A DNA stretch of 64,000 nt, taken from positions 109,044-173,043 of the forward strand of contig CAKVEW010000004.1 of assembly GCA_934746015.1 (NCBI GenBank), given 5' to 3'. The notes under the pieces are model-generated. The model saw nothing but the letters and a program-made list of their open reading frames with translations, was not told where the DNA came from and did not search any database. Below are positions 27,793 through 36,258 of this stretch, piece by piece. This DNA comes from an uncultured Clostridium sp. (GTDB lineage: Bacteria > Bacillota > Clostridia > Clostridiales > Clostridiaceae). How positions within the stretch are numbered: position 1 is the stretch's first letter; the number at the start of each line of letters is the position of its first letter. The translations under genes were made by a program, and so were the position numbers.

Positions 27793-28532
27793 ATGTTTTT
27801 CCTCCTTATGTCACAAGTATTATTTAAACAATAACTCATATATTCATTTCCATATTTAGAAAAGTGAGTATTGTATATTTTTAATTCTGAAAGTGTTTTA
27901 CTTAACCAAAGTGGTATAGCACCTAATATTTTAACTTCCATAAGATAATAACCCTTTGGGAGTAAATCATCACCATAGCTACCCATCTTAAGAGATAAGT
28001 TATCACGTCTACTTAAGATATTTGAATCAAAGGTTATTCTAAAGTCATTGTCATTTTTTCCAAAGAAAGCTTTTCTGCTATAACTTATAAATACCTTAGG
28101 AGATACATTATTATTGTCTAAATAATATTCTATTTCATCTAAAACTTGATTATTTAAGTAATCAATAGAATCTGGTATTTTTCGATATTCTAAAAACATT
28201 TCAGCTTCTTTTAATGTTAAGGTTGCTCTTCTTTTATTTACAATTCCATTTATTTTTTTCTTAAGTTCTAAAAAAACTTTATTATTTTCATCTATAGGAG
28301 CTTTATAACTTCTTAATCTAAGCTTTTCTTTATAATAAGGTTTGTTAATTGAATGTCTAATTACGTCATTATCAACTGTATCATAGTAAATACTATAAAT
28401 ATTGTAGTTATTCCCATTTTTACAGTATTTATCTGGATTCATATAGTCATATAAAATAGGTAGAAGAGATTTATATTGACTTTCACTTAATATGAATTTC
28501 TTTTCAAATCTTTTAAATGACTTTATTGCCAT
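27786..28532 (-). CDS. VTC-domain polyphosphate polymerase-like protein
   Basis: The 248-aa protein has the triphosphate tunnel features of the VTC family: RFEKKFIL at the N-terminus, then KLRLRSY, FLELKKKINGIVNKRRA, RKAFFG and a final MEVKILGAIPLWL. VTC domains in yeast polymerise ATP gamma-phosphate into polyphosphate. Whether bacterial members do the same is less certain. It is the first gene of the VTC-DUF4956 operon, read from a CiaR-like promoter on the minus strand, with GGAGGT before the ATG. Confidence 0.85.
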   Translation of the reverse strand: MAIKSFKRFEKKFILSESQYKSLLPILYDYMNPDKYCKNGNNYNIYSIYYDTVDNDVIRHSINKPYYKEKLRLRSYKAPIDENNKVFLELKKKINGIVNKRRATLTLKEAEMFLEYRKIPDSIDYLNNQVLDEIEYYLDNNNVSPKVFISYSRKAFFGKNDNDFRITFDSNILSRRDNLSLKMGSYGDDLLPKGYYLMEVKILGAIPLWLSKTLSELKIYNTHFSKYGNEYMSYCLNNTCDIRRKNIC

Positions 28533-28573
28533 ATAATTACCTCCTGTTAATTTTCTTCTTGAGGTAATTATAT
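28531..28573 (-). repeat. Perfect 13-bp inverted repeat over the VTC start and -10 region
   Basis: ATATAATTACCTC (28531-28543) and GAGGTAATTATAT (28561-28573) flank 17 nt. On the minus strand one arm holds the ribosome binding site and start codon, and the other overlaps the -10 element. Confidence 0.8.
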
Positions 28574-28599
28574 AAACCTAAGCTTAAATAAATCTTAAA
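28567..28599 (-). promoter_or_regulatory. CiaR-like direct repeat with -10 element (VTC operon promoter)
   Basis: On the minus strand: TTTAAG (28599-28594), 5 nt, TTTAAG (28588-28583), 10 nt, TATAAT (28572-28567). The geometry is identical to the beta-helix lipoprotein promoter at 21943-21975. There is no -35, as expected for an activator site. Confidence 0.75.
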
Positions 28600-28715
28600 T
28601 TTAAAAAACTTTATTCAAAAAATATATTATTTACTTTATAAAAAGAGTAAAATTGAATTGATATGTATTTTTGAAGGGTTATGTAAACGATATAATAATT
28701 TGTGGGGGAATACAG

Positions 28716-30701
28716 ATGAAAGAATTTGATTATGAGATAGACGAAGAAAATATATTTGTAAATGATGTTTCAAGGCAAAAATATTTAAGATTATTAGCAA
28801 AACAATATCCAACTATAGCAGAAGCCTCAACAGAAATAATAAATCTTGAAGCAATTTTAAATTTACCAAAGGGAACTGAACATTTTTTAAGTGATATACA
28901 TGGAGAGTATGAACCTTTTATACACGTTTTAAGAAATGGATCAGGAGTAGTAAAAAGAAAGATAGAAGATATTTTCGGTAATTCACTTATGGAAAGTGAA
29001 AAAAAGAGCCTTGCAACTTTGGTTTATTATCCTGAACAAAAACTAGAAATTGTATTAAAAGAAGAAAAAAATATAGAGGATTGGTACAAGATAACTCTAT
29101 ATAGGTTAATAGAATTATGCAGATTTGTATCCTCAAAATATACAAGATCAAAGGTAAGAAAAGCTCTTCCAAAGGATTTTTCATATGTCATTGAAGAATT
29201 ACTCCATGAACAAGTAAGTGAAATAGATAAACAGAAATATTATGATAAAATTATTACTACCATTATAGAAATTAATAGAGCAAATGAATTCATTATTGCC
29301 TTATCTAAGCTTATACAAAGGCTAGTTATAGATAGGCTTCATATATTAGGAGATATTTATGATAGGGGACCTAGACCAGATATAATCTTAGATACTCTTA
29401 TAGACTACCATTCGGTAGATATTCAATGGGGAAATCATGATATTTTATGGATGGGGGCTGCTGCTGGGTCAAGAGTATGCATGGCTAATGTTTTAAGAAT
29501 TTCAGCTAGGTATTCTAATTTAGATATAATAGAGGACATATATGGAATTAATATGTTGCCTTTAGCTACCTTTGCTATGAAGTATTATCAAGAGGATTCT
29601 TGCAAAAATTTTATACCAAAAGAATATGATAATAACTCAGAAATAGAATTAATAGCTAAGATGCATAAAGCAATAACTATAATACAATTTAAACTTGAAT
29701 ATGAAGTTATAAGTAGAAATCCAGAGTTTAATATGGAACATAGATTATTATTAGATAAAATAGATTTCGACAAAGGAACTATTAATATAAAAGATAAAAT
29801 TTATAACCTTAATGATAAAAGTTTTCCTACAATAGACAGAAATAATCCATTTAAACTTACTAAAGATGAAGAAATATTAATTGAAAAAATTGAATCATCT
29901 TTTCTTAATAGTGAAAAGTTACAAAGACATACTGCTTTCTTATTTGAAAAGGGAACAATATACTTAAAATATAATGATAGTTTATTATTCCATGGATGCA
30001 TACCATTAAATTATGATAAGTCCTTTGCTAGTATGAAAATACAAGAAAAATTTTATAAGGGGAAAGACCTTTTAGATAAGTTTGAAATACTAGTGAGAGA
30101 AGGATATTTTAGTAAAAGGGATACTAAAGAAAAAGAATTTGGAATGGATGTAATGTGGTATCTTTGGACTGGATCTAAATCATCATTATTTGGAAAGGAT
30201 GAAATGACAACTTTTGAGAGGTATTTTATAGATGATAAGAATACTCATATAGAGCATAAGAATGCTTATTATAAATGGAGAGATGAGGAAGAAGTATGTA
30301 ATAATATTTTAAGAGAGTTTGGTATTGAATCAAATGAAGGCAGAATAATAAATGGACATGTTCCTGTAAAAAATAAAAATGGAGAAAGTCCAATTAAAGC
30401 TAATGGTAAGCTAATAGTGATAGATGGAGGATTTTCAAAAGCATATAGAAGCCATACAGGAATAGCAGGATATACTTTAATATATAATTCTTATGGATTA
30501 CAGTTAGTTGCACATGAACCCTTTGATTCTACAGAAGAAGCTATAGTAAAAGAAAAGGATATATTATCTACAACTTTGGTAGTTGAGAAAAAGCTAGAAA
30601 GAAAGAGAGTAGTAGATACAGATATTGGACTAGAATTAAAGAATCAAATAAAAGATTTAAAAATGCTTCTAACTGCTTATAGAAAAGGATTAATTAAATA
30701 A
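28716..30701 (+). CDS. fbp: Fructose-1,6-bisphosphatase class III
   Basis: The 661-aa protein matches the Firmicutes class III FBPase, a calcineurin-like metallophosphatase unrelated to class I enzymes. Metal-binding motifs include [34 protein letters not shown] and NGHVPVK. It converts fructose 1,6-bisphosphate to fructose 6-phosphate in gluconeogenesis. GTGGGGG at 28702-28708 selects the ATG at 28716, not the upstream start at 28671. It appears monocistronic. Confidence 0.95.
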   Translation: MKEFDYEIDEENIFVNDVSRQKYLRLLAKQYPTIAEASTEIINLEAILNLPKGTEHFLSDIHGEYEPFIHVLRNGSGVVKRKIEDIFGNSLMESEKKSLATLVYYPEQKLEIVLKEEKNIEDWYKITLYRLIELCRFVSSKYTRSKVRKALPKDFSYVIEELLHEQVSEIDKQKYYDKIITTIIEINRANEFIIALSKLIQRLVIDRLHILGDIYDRGPRPDIILDTLIDYHSVDIQWGNHDILWMGAAAGSRVCMANVLRISARYSNLDIIEDIYGINMLPLATFAMKYYQEDSCKNFIPKEYDNNSEIELIAKMHKAITIIQFKLEYEVISRNPEFNMEHRLLLDKIDFDKGTINIKDKIYNLNDKSFPTIDRNNPFKLTKDEEILIEKIESSFLNSEKLQRHTAFLFEKGTIYLKYNDSLLFHGCIPLNYDKSFASMKIQEKFYKGKDLLDKFEILVREGYFSKRDTKEKEFGMDVMWYLWTGSKSSLFGKDEMTTFERYFIDDKNTHIEHKNAYYKWRDEEEVCNNILREFGIESNEGRIINGHVPVKNKNGESPIKANGKLIVIDGGFSKAYRSHTGIAGYTLIYNSYGLQLVAHEPFDSTEEAIVKEKDILSTTLVVEKKLERKRVVDTDIGLELKNQIKDLKMLLTAYRKGLIK

Positions 30702-30794
30702 TAAATAAGATGATAATAATTTAAAAGAAGATACTAAGTTTAATGATTTTGAAGCTTATATAAAGGGTACTTTTTACTTATATTGATAGTAATG

Positions 30795-30818
30795 TAACAT
30801 TATTGTAAAATAATGTTA
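30795..30818. promoter_or_regulatory. Perfect 10-bp inverted repeat upstream of a lipoprotein gene
   Basis: TAACATTATT / AATAATGTTA around GTAA, ending 29 nt before the start at 30848. Candidate operator. Confidence 0.45.
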
Positions 30819-30847
30819 TAGATAATAAGTTAAAGAGGTGAGTTATT

Positions 30848-31420
30848 ATGAAGAAGTTATTAATTTATTTATTATTTTCCGCATTTTTATTAACTGCTTG
30901 TTCATTAAATAAGCCAGCTAATACAGAAAAAAAAGTTGATACTAACACAAAGGAAGTCACTAATGAAGAATCTAATACTAATTTAAAAGAAGAGGATGAC
31001 AAATCAAAGGATTCAAGTGAAACTTCACAGAGTAATACTAATTCATTAAATGAAAATATAAGTGAAAAAGTTAAGGATTATATTATAAATGGACAAGAAA
31101 ATAAATCTGAAGCAGAAAAATTAAAATGGAGTAAAACATTTTTAAATGAAGTTAATATTGAAGATTTGTATAATAAATATATAAACAGTGGTGGTAATGG
31201 AGAAAATATACAAGAATTTGCTAGCTATATGACTTCAAATGCTCCTATACTTTCTAATTGGGAAGATTTATTTAAGAAAGATTTATATGATACCTATAGT
31301 GAAGAAGTAGTTAAGTTAGAACATTTAGAAGGAGATTTATATCAGGCATACGTTAATAAAGATGGCTCAGAAGTTCCTTTTGTTGTAGTTTCATCAAGAA
31401 CAGGTTATTTTCACGGATAG
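30848..31420 (+). CDS. Putative lipoprotein of unknown function
   Basis: The 190-aa protein has a lipoprotein signal peptide (lipobox LTAC, Cys18). A Ser/Asn/Glu/Lys-rich linker (residues 20-72) follows, then a compact C-terminal domain with KWSKTFLNEVNIEDLYNKYI and EVPFVVVSSRTGYFHG. The linker suggests the C-terminal domain is held away from the membrane. No family recognised. GAGGTG is the ribosome binding site. Confidence 0.7.
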   Translation: MKKLLIYLLFSAFLLTACSLNKPANTEKKVDTNTKEVTNEESNTNLKEEDDKSKDSSETSQSNTNSLNENISEKVKDYIINGQENKSEAEKLKWSKTFLNEVNIEDLYNKYINSGGNGENIQEFASYMTSNAPILSNWEDLFKKDLYDTYSEEVVKLEHLEGDLYQAYVNKDGSEVPFVVVSSRTGYFHG

Positions 31421-31440
31421 ATACTTATAAGTTGCTAGCG

Positions 31441-31521
31441 CACAATGTAAAATGAATAATGTAAAGTTAAGTAGGAAACTTCCTTAAGGAGTTTCTAAAA
31501 TAAAAATATTTTACATTATAC
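31441..31521. repeat. Intergenic repeat element, copy 1
   Basis: This 80-bp unit is bounded by AATGTAAAAT (31444-31453) and ATTTTACATT (31508-31517). Between them lie a second AATGTAAA and a core GGAAACT-TCCTTAAGGAGTTTC. The same pattern, reversed, is found at about 34510-34600. It lies between the lipoprotein stop and its terminator. Confidence 0.65.
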
Positions 31522-31530
31522 TTTTGATTA

Positions 31531-31556
31531 GGAGCTGTTGTAACAGCCTTTTTTAT
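31531..31556 (+). terminator. Terminator after the 190-aa lipoprotein and repeat copy 1
   Basis: GGAGCTGTTGTAACAGCC followed by six T. It lies 110 nt after the stop because the repeat intervenes. Confidence 0.7.
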
Positions 31557-31666
31557 TGAAAGTATACTAAATTTAATATATTCGTAATTAAAATGTAATT
31601 TAGATATAGGAGATTTTGATGTAGAATTATATTGTAGTTACAAAATTTGGTTAAGGTGTGGATTCT

Positions 31667-32281
31667 ATGAGAAAATTAAGATTAAATAAAAAGAGAATAT
31701 TGATTATCATAGTAATGTTGATATTGGTGTTAGTTGGAATTATAAGTTTAAAAAACTTATATAAAAAAGATAATTACGAAAATGAAGAAATTAATATGAC
31801 TGAAGAAGATAAAGAAATTGTAGATAATGTTATAGAACTAGCAGAATCAAAAATTGGATTTCAATATGTTTGGGGTGGAAAAGGAGAAATAATGACTGAC
31901 GAAAGGCTTGATGAACTTATTAGTTATTATGGAGATAGTTATTATCCACTAAGTAGAGAGACATATATAGGAAGTCAAGCCTTTGATTGCTCTGGATTAA
32001 CATATTGGACATATAGGGAAGTAACAGGAATAGAAATAGGTTATTCTACATTTGATCAAGAGGATATTTTACAAGGATATGAGGTTAATGAAGAAGATTT
32101 GCAACCTGGAGATTTAATATATACACCTGGACATGTAGTTTTATATAAGGGCAGGGGGAAAATAATTCATGCTTATAATAAATATGCTTATCCAATTGGG
32201 GGAGTAAAAGAATCAAATCTATACTTAAGTGATGATAGTATAATTTATAGACCTACTGATTATATAAATTCTTTAAAATAA
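31667..32281 (+). CDS. NlpC/P60 (C40) peptidoglycan hydrolase, membrane-anchored
   Basis: A basic N-terminus and one membrane helix (about residues 10-30) anchor an extracellular NlpC/P60 domain. The catalytic cysteine is in AFDCSGLTYWTY, the histidine in TPGHVVLYKG and the third residue in IIHAYN. It cleaves peptide stems of peptidoglycan. AAGGTGTG favours the ATG at 31667 (204 aa) over the GTG at 31658. An insert between YVWGGKG and the cysteine is longer than usual. Downstream lies an ECF sigma system. Confidence 0.88.
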   Translation: MRKLRLNKKRILIIIVMLILVLVGIISLKNLYKKDNYENEEINMTEEDKEIVDNVIELAESKIGFQYVWGGKGEIMTDERLDELISYYGDSYYPLSRETYIGSQAFDCSGLTYWTYREVTGIEIGYSTFDQEDILQGYEVNEEDLQPGDLIYTPGHVVLYKGRGKIIHAYNKYAYPIGGVKESNLYLSDDSIIYRPTDYINSLK

Positions 32282-32293
32282 TTTATAAATTAG

Positions 32294-32318
32294 GGAACTT
32301 TTTTAAAAGTTTTTTACT
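32294..32318 (+). terminator. Terminator after the NlpC/P60 gene
   Basis: AACTTTT / AAAAGTT with a T run. Confidence 0.65.
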
Positions 32319-32361
32319 CTTAGGTATATAAAGTTACTTAGAAGTTAGGGGGGGAAGATGC

Positions 32362-32883
32362 TTGGAGCTAGAAGTTAAAAAGGCTATAACAGGGGATAAA
32401 GAAGCACTTTTAAATTTAATCCTTAAGGAAAAAGATAATTATTATAAGTTAGCATATTTCTATATGAAAAATGAACATGATACTTTAGACGTACTACAGG
32501 AAATGATAATTGTTGTATATAAAGAAATTCCAAGGTTAAAAAAATTAAGTTCCTTTTATATATGGAGTAAAAAGATTTTAGTGAATTTATGTAAGAAAGA
32601 ATTGTCTAAGAATAATAAATTTGAGGAAATAAATAAAGCTTTATCTTTAGAAGAAAAGGGATTTAAAGAAACTGAAAATAGAATATATTTAAAGACACTA
32701 ATAGAAAATTTAAATGAAGATCAAAAGGAAGTAATAAAGCTTAAATATTATTTAGATTATACCTATGATGATATTGCAAAGATTCTAGACATTCCCCTAG
32801 GAACAGTTAAATCTAGAATTAATAAAGGAATTAGTAAAATTAGAAAAAATATAGGTGGTGATATAAATGATGGACTTAGATAA
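32362..32883 (+). CDS. ECF-type RNA polymerase sigma factor
   Basis: The 173-aa protein has a sigma region 2 (YYKLAYFYMKNEHDTLDVLQEM) and region 4 (LNEDQKEVIKLKYYLDYTYDDIAKILDIPLGTVKSRINKG) with no other domain. AGGGGGGG precedes the TTG start at 32362. An ATG at 32358 is out of frame and gives only six codons. It overlaps the anti-sigma gene by 17 nt. A DUF4179 partner implies a membrane-held sigma released by envelope stress (family knowledge). Confidence 0.88.
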   Translation: MELEVKKAITGDKEALLNLILKEKDNYYKLAYFYMKNEHDTLDVLQEMIIVVYKEIPRLKKLSSFYIWSKKILVNLCKKELSKNNKFEEINKALSLEEKGFKETENRIYLKTLIENLNEDQKEVIKLKYYLDYTYDDIAKILDIPLGTVKSRINKGISKIRKNIGGDINDGLR

Positions 32884-34237
32884 GGAATTGAAAAATTTAA
32901 AAGAAGATAAGTTAAAGGCCCCACCAGAATTCGAAAATTTAATGAGAGAAGCTTTAGATGGTGCTAAAAGAGAAAAAAAGAAAAATCTTAATTTAAATAA
33001 TAAATATGTTAAGGTAGCAATATTATTTATATCATTTATTCTTATTTTAAATATAAGTACAGTTTCAGCAATGATTAAAAAATTAATAGGATACGATGAA
33101 TATTTTTCTTATTATAGTTATGTAAAAAAGCTTAATGAAGGTGGAGAATTACAAGAGATTGACCAAAAAGTAAGCTTTAGTAATGGAAAAGAAATAATTA
33201 TCGAAGCTATAGTTTATGATAATAAATATATTTCTGTTTTTATGAAAGGAAATATTAATTATATTAAAAGATACGTACCTTTAGATGATTTACCAACAGA
33301 AAATAATAATATTGAGACAAAATCTAATATAGAGATTATAAATGGAGAGGTTGCATCAGGTTCAAGTATATATAGTGAAAATGAAGAGAGTGGAAATGTA
33401 TTAAGTGTTCAAATATTTAAAATAGGAGAAAATAAAGACGAATTTACTTTAAGAATTACTGAAGATGGAGAAAGCAAAGAAATAACTATTAATATTGATG
33501 AATCTAAAATAGTTAAAGTGAAAAATATAAAGCCAGATAATAATGAAATAGAAATAGATGGAGTAAAATTTGTCGTAAATAGTTTAAGAGTTAGCCCACT
33601 GGCTATAAACTTAGAGTATTCACTTGTTTCAGATGATGCTGAAAAAGTTAAAGCTATTCAATTAAACAATGGTGATTTCTTTAATGAGGGAATATATTTT
33701 ATGCCTATTATAGAAGGAAGAAATATTGAAGAGATGGGGGTAGTATCATTTGATGAAAGGGAAATTTTAAACAATGGTATTAGATTAGTTAAAAATTTTG
33801 TGCTTAATGATTTAGCTATAGATAAGTTTAATAATGCAAAAATAATAATACAAAGAGCAAATTTTAGTGAAAGCTTAAATTTAGATATAAAAAGTAATAT
33901 AAAGGACATTAAGATAAATGATAATCTATTTATTGAAGAATTAAAATATAATGAAAGAAAGAAAACTGTAGATATTGCTTATTGGAGTAAGTATAAGAAG
34001 AAATGGTCTTATAAATATTTATATTATGAAATACTCCCTTATGATGGATATTTTTCATATGAGCCTTCAGCTCATAAAAGTAATATAAAAGATTATCTAG
34101 GTAGTGATTATAAAAAATATGAGTTTATGAGAAGACAGCTATATATTGGAGACGATAAAAAGTTTTTTATTGTAAATGATAAAGCCTTAGATATTAGTAA
34201 GAAAGATAGAACTATAAAAATTAAAATTGATTATTAA
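32867..34237 (+). CDS. DUF4179 anti-sigma factor
   Basis: The 456-aa protein has a cytoplasmic N-terminus of about 45 residues (KAPPEFENLMREALDGAKREKKK), which would hold the sigma factor. A single membrane helix (about 47-65) and the extracellular DUF4179 domain (about 66-170) follow, then a long beta-rich region. DUF4179 proteins are encoded directly behind ECF sigma genes in Firmicutes. The start lies inside the sigma gene, so the two are translationally coupled. Confidence 0.85.
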   Translation: MMDLDKELKNLKEDKLKAPPEFENLMREALDGAKREKKKNLNLNNKYVKVAILFISFILILNISTVSAMIKKLIGYDEYFSYYSYVKKLNEGGELQEIDQKVSFSNGKEIIIEAIVYDNKYISVFMKGNINYIKRYVPLDDLPTENNNIETKSNIEIINGEVASGSSIYSENEESGNVLSVQIFKIGENKDEFTLRITEDGESKEITINIDESKIVKVKNIKPDNNEIEIDGVKFVVNSLRVSPLAINLEYSLVSDDAEKVKAIQLNNGDFFNEGIYFMPIIEGRNIEEMGVVSFDEREILNNGIRLVKNFVLNDLAIDKFNNAKIIIQRANFSESLNLDIKSNIKDIKINDNLFIEELKYNERKKTVDIAYWSKYKKKWSYKYLYYEILPYDGYFSYEPSAHKSNIKDYLGSDYKKYEFMRRQLYIGDDKKFFIVNDKALDISKKDRTIKIKIDY

Positions 34238-34247
34238 TTAAAAGATA

Positions 34248-34276
34248 TTGACAATAATTGAAAGAAGTTCTATAAT
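34248..34276 (+). promoter_or_regulatory. Sigma-A promoter of tyrS
   Basis: TTGACA (34248-34253), 17-bp spacer, TATAAT (34271-34276): full consensus. The start would be near 34283, at the 5' end of the T-box leader. Confidence 0.9.
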
Positions 34277-34449
34277 CCATATTAATAAATAAGCATAACT
34301 AAGAATTATTAATATAATTCGGAGTATAAGATAATAAAAAGCTATGATAAGAAGAAGTAGTAATTAGAAAGGCTTACAGAAAGTTACCGGTTGATGAGAG
34401 GTGCAAGAAAATCTAATTATGAATACATCTTTGAGCTTCACACCAAATG

Positions 34450-34605
34450 GCATTGTTTTAAATGTAGTGTAAATAAAAAATGAATAATTATTATGGGAGC
34501 TATATTAAATTATCACATTAATTTAATTTTTAAAACTCCAAGGGAGTTTTTTCCTTCATTTTACATTCTTCATTTTACATTTTTCATTGCACCATAGTGC
34601 CTAGT
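34450..34605. repeat. Intergenic repeat element, copy 2 (inside the tyrS T-box leader)
   Basis: Read on the minus strand from about 34600, this copy repeats AATGTAAAATGAA units and the GGAAAAAACTCCCTTGGAGTTTT core. These align with copy 1 at 31441-31521 (ATGTAAAATGAAnAATGTAAA, then GGAAA-CTnCCTTnnGGAGTTT). The left edge (AATGTAGTGTAAATAAAAAATGAATAA) is a degraded inverted copy of the right edge. The boundaries are approximate. Confidence 0.65.
34532..34552 (+). terminator. Terminator-like hairpin within repeat copy 2
   Basis: AAAACTCC-AAG-GGAGTTTT followed directly by T, oriented in the tyrS direction and located upstream of the T-box antiterminator. Confidence 0.6.
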
Positions 34606-34858
34606 AGGCTGTGACGTATTCCTTGCACACGTTATAGTGCTAGAGTATTACCTAGTTTAATCTAGAGTACTCGAAAAGGTAGGTAATGTGAGTTGCCTAT
34701 GAACTAAGGTGGTAACACGAAGATTTATCTCTCGTCCTTTTGATATAAGGGCGGGAGTTTTTTATTTTCCCACAAGTTCTTAATTATTAAAAAGCTTTAA
34801 TACATTATTCTTATAGAGCTTGCTTATATTTTAAATATAAGAGGAGTGTTATAAAGAT

Positions 34859-36061
34859 ATGAAAACAGTAGAGGAACAACTAAAAATTATTAAAAAGGGA
34901 GTAGAATTAATAGTTAGTGAAGAGGAGCTTAGATTAAAGCTTGAAAAATCTATAAAAAATAATAAGCCATTAACTATTAAGCTAGGTCTTGATCCAAGTG
35001 CACCAGACATACACTTAGGTCATGCTGTGGTTTTAAGAAAAATTAAGCAAATGCAGGACTTAGGCCATAAGGCAGTTATAGTAATAGGCGATTTTACTGG
35101 GAAAATTGGGGATCCAACAGGAAAGGCAAAGGGAAGAAAAGCCTTAACTGAAGAAGAAGTATTAAAAAATGCTGAAACCTACAAAAAGCAAATTTTTAAG
35201 GTTTTAGATAAGGATAAAACAGAAGTTAAATTTAATAGTACGTGGCTTTCAAAATTGAATTTTGATGATGTATTAAAGCTAGCAGCAACAACTACTGTAG
35301 CGAGAATGTTAGAAAGAGATGATTTTCAAAAAAGATACAACAATAATGTTCCAATAGGAATTCATGAATTCTTTTACCCATTAATGCAAGCATACGATTC
35401 TGTAGCCTTAGAAGCAGATATAGAGCTTGGAGGAACCGATCAAACCTTTAATATATTAATGGGAAGAACCTTACAAAAGACTAGAGGACAAGAACAACAA
35501 ATTGCCATGTTTATGCCAATATTAGAAGGCTTAGATGGAATTGAAAAAATGAGCAAAAGTTTAGGGAACTACATTGGAGTTAATGAACCAGCTAATGTAA
35601 TGTTTAAAAAAGTAATGGAAGTACCTGATAATTTAATAATTAAATACTTTGAACTAGCAACAGATGAACATCCTGATAAAATAGAAGAAATAAAAGAAAG
35701 ACTTAATAAGGGAGAAAATCCAAGGGACATTAAGCTTGAATTAGCAAATATAATAACAGCTTTATATAATTCAAAAGAAGAAGTGAAAGAAGCAATAGAT
35801 TTTTATATTACTGCTTTTTCAAAAAAAGAAATACCAGATAATATTCCTAGTTTAAATTTTAAGGGAAGTAATTTAAGAGATATTCTTGATGATTTAATAA
35901 AGGAAAAATTTGTTCCTAGTAAAAAGGAATTTAATAGATTACTAGAGCAAGGAGGAATTAAGTTAAATGGTAAAAAAATACAAGATTTAGATATAAATAT
36001 TAAAAATAATGATGTATTGAAAATAGGCAAGAAAAAGTTCCTTAGGGTAATAATAAAATAA
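34859..36061 (+). CDS. tyrS: Tyrosyl-tRNA synthetase
   Basis: The 400-aa class Ic synthetase has HLGH at residues 52-55, KMSKS in [13 protein letters not shown], and a C-terminal S4 RNA-binding domain (about 340-400, [19 protein letters not shown]). It charges tRNA-Tyr. The length is that of the longer TyrZ-like group, about 400 aa. The ribosome binding site GAGGAG lies 12 nt upstream. T-box control with a TAC specifier agrees with the product. Confidence 0.96.
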   Translation: MKTVEEQLKIIKKGVELIVSEEELRLKLEKSIKNNKPLTIKLGLDPSAPDIHLGHAVVLRKIKQMQDLGHKAVIVIGDFTGKIGDPTGKAKGRKALTEEEVLKNAETYKKQIFKVLDKDKTEVKFNSTWLSKLNFDDVLKLAATTTVARMLERDDFQKRYNNNVPIGIHEFFYPLMQAYDSVALEADIELGGTDQTFNILMGRTLQKTRGQEQQIAMFMPILEGLDGIEKMSKSLGNYIGVNEPANVMFKKVMEVPDNLIIKYFELATDEHPDKIEEIKERLNKGENPRDIKLELANIITALYNSKEEVKEAIDFYITAFSKKEIPDNIPSLNFKGSNLRDILDDLIKEKFVPSKKEFNRLLEQGGIKLNGKKIQDLDINIKNNDVLKIGKKKFLRVIIK

Positions 36062-36081
36062 TAAGTATGTTAAAAATTACA

Positions 36082-36217
36082 TTGTTTATTGAAAAGATTT
36101 TGTGATATAATAATGAAAAAACAGTTAAATTAAAATTATATTTTGCCGCCGGGTAAATTAAAAGCATTGTATTTCATATCATTAGGCCATAGAAGATATG
36201 AAATTATGATGCTTTTT
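36082..36217 (+). ncRNA. Promoter and structured leader with terminator-like hairpin
   Basis: TTGTTT, 18 nt, TATAAT (36106-36111) would start a transcript near 36118. The leader holds the unusually GC-rich block TTGCCGCCGGGTAA (36143-36156). A long hairpin (AAAAGCAT and ATTTCATATC at 36160-36180 with GATATGAAAT and GATGCTTTT at 36195-36216) ends in T. The next gene starts 42 nt later. It could be an attenuator or a small RNA. No known riboswitch was recognised. Confidence 0.5.
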
Positions 36218-36258
36218 ATTTTTATGAAAATAAAATGCATAGGAAAGGAAGAGGTTTT

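Larger units (their letters stand above)
34284..34766 (+). promoter_or_regulatory. T-box leader (tyrosine specifier) of tyrS, with an internal repeat
   Basis: Stem I contains AGTAG, ACCGGTTGATGAGAGG and the specifier loop GAA-TAC-ATC with the Tyr codon at 34424-34426. The T-box bulge AAGGTGGTAACACG is at 34706-34719. The terminator CTCTCGTCCTT / AAGGGCGGGAG plus six T ends at 34763. The distance from the end of Stem I (about 34440) to the next T-box parts (about 34605) is filled by about 160 nt of repeat sequence that does not belong to the T-box fold. Confidence 0.92.

Noticed and set aside
28531..28573. Translation-masking hairpin for the VTC mRNA
   Set aside because: The left arm overlaps the -10 element, so it would not be transcribed from the CiaR-like promoter. 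Kept only as a repeat.
36143..36156. GCCGCCGGGTAA as the 3' part of a ZTP (pfl) riboswitch
   Set aside because: The block resembles the GCCGCCTGGGC of pfl RNAs, but the required 5' element and the helices before it are absent; only AT-rich sequence precedes it.
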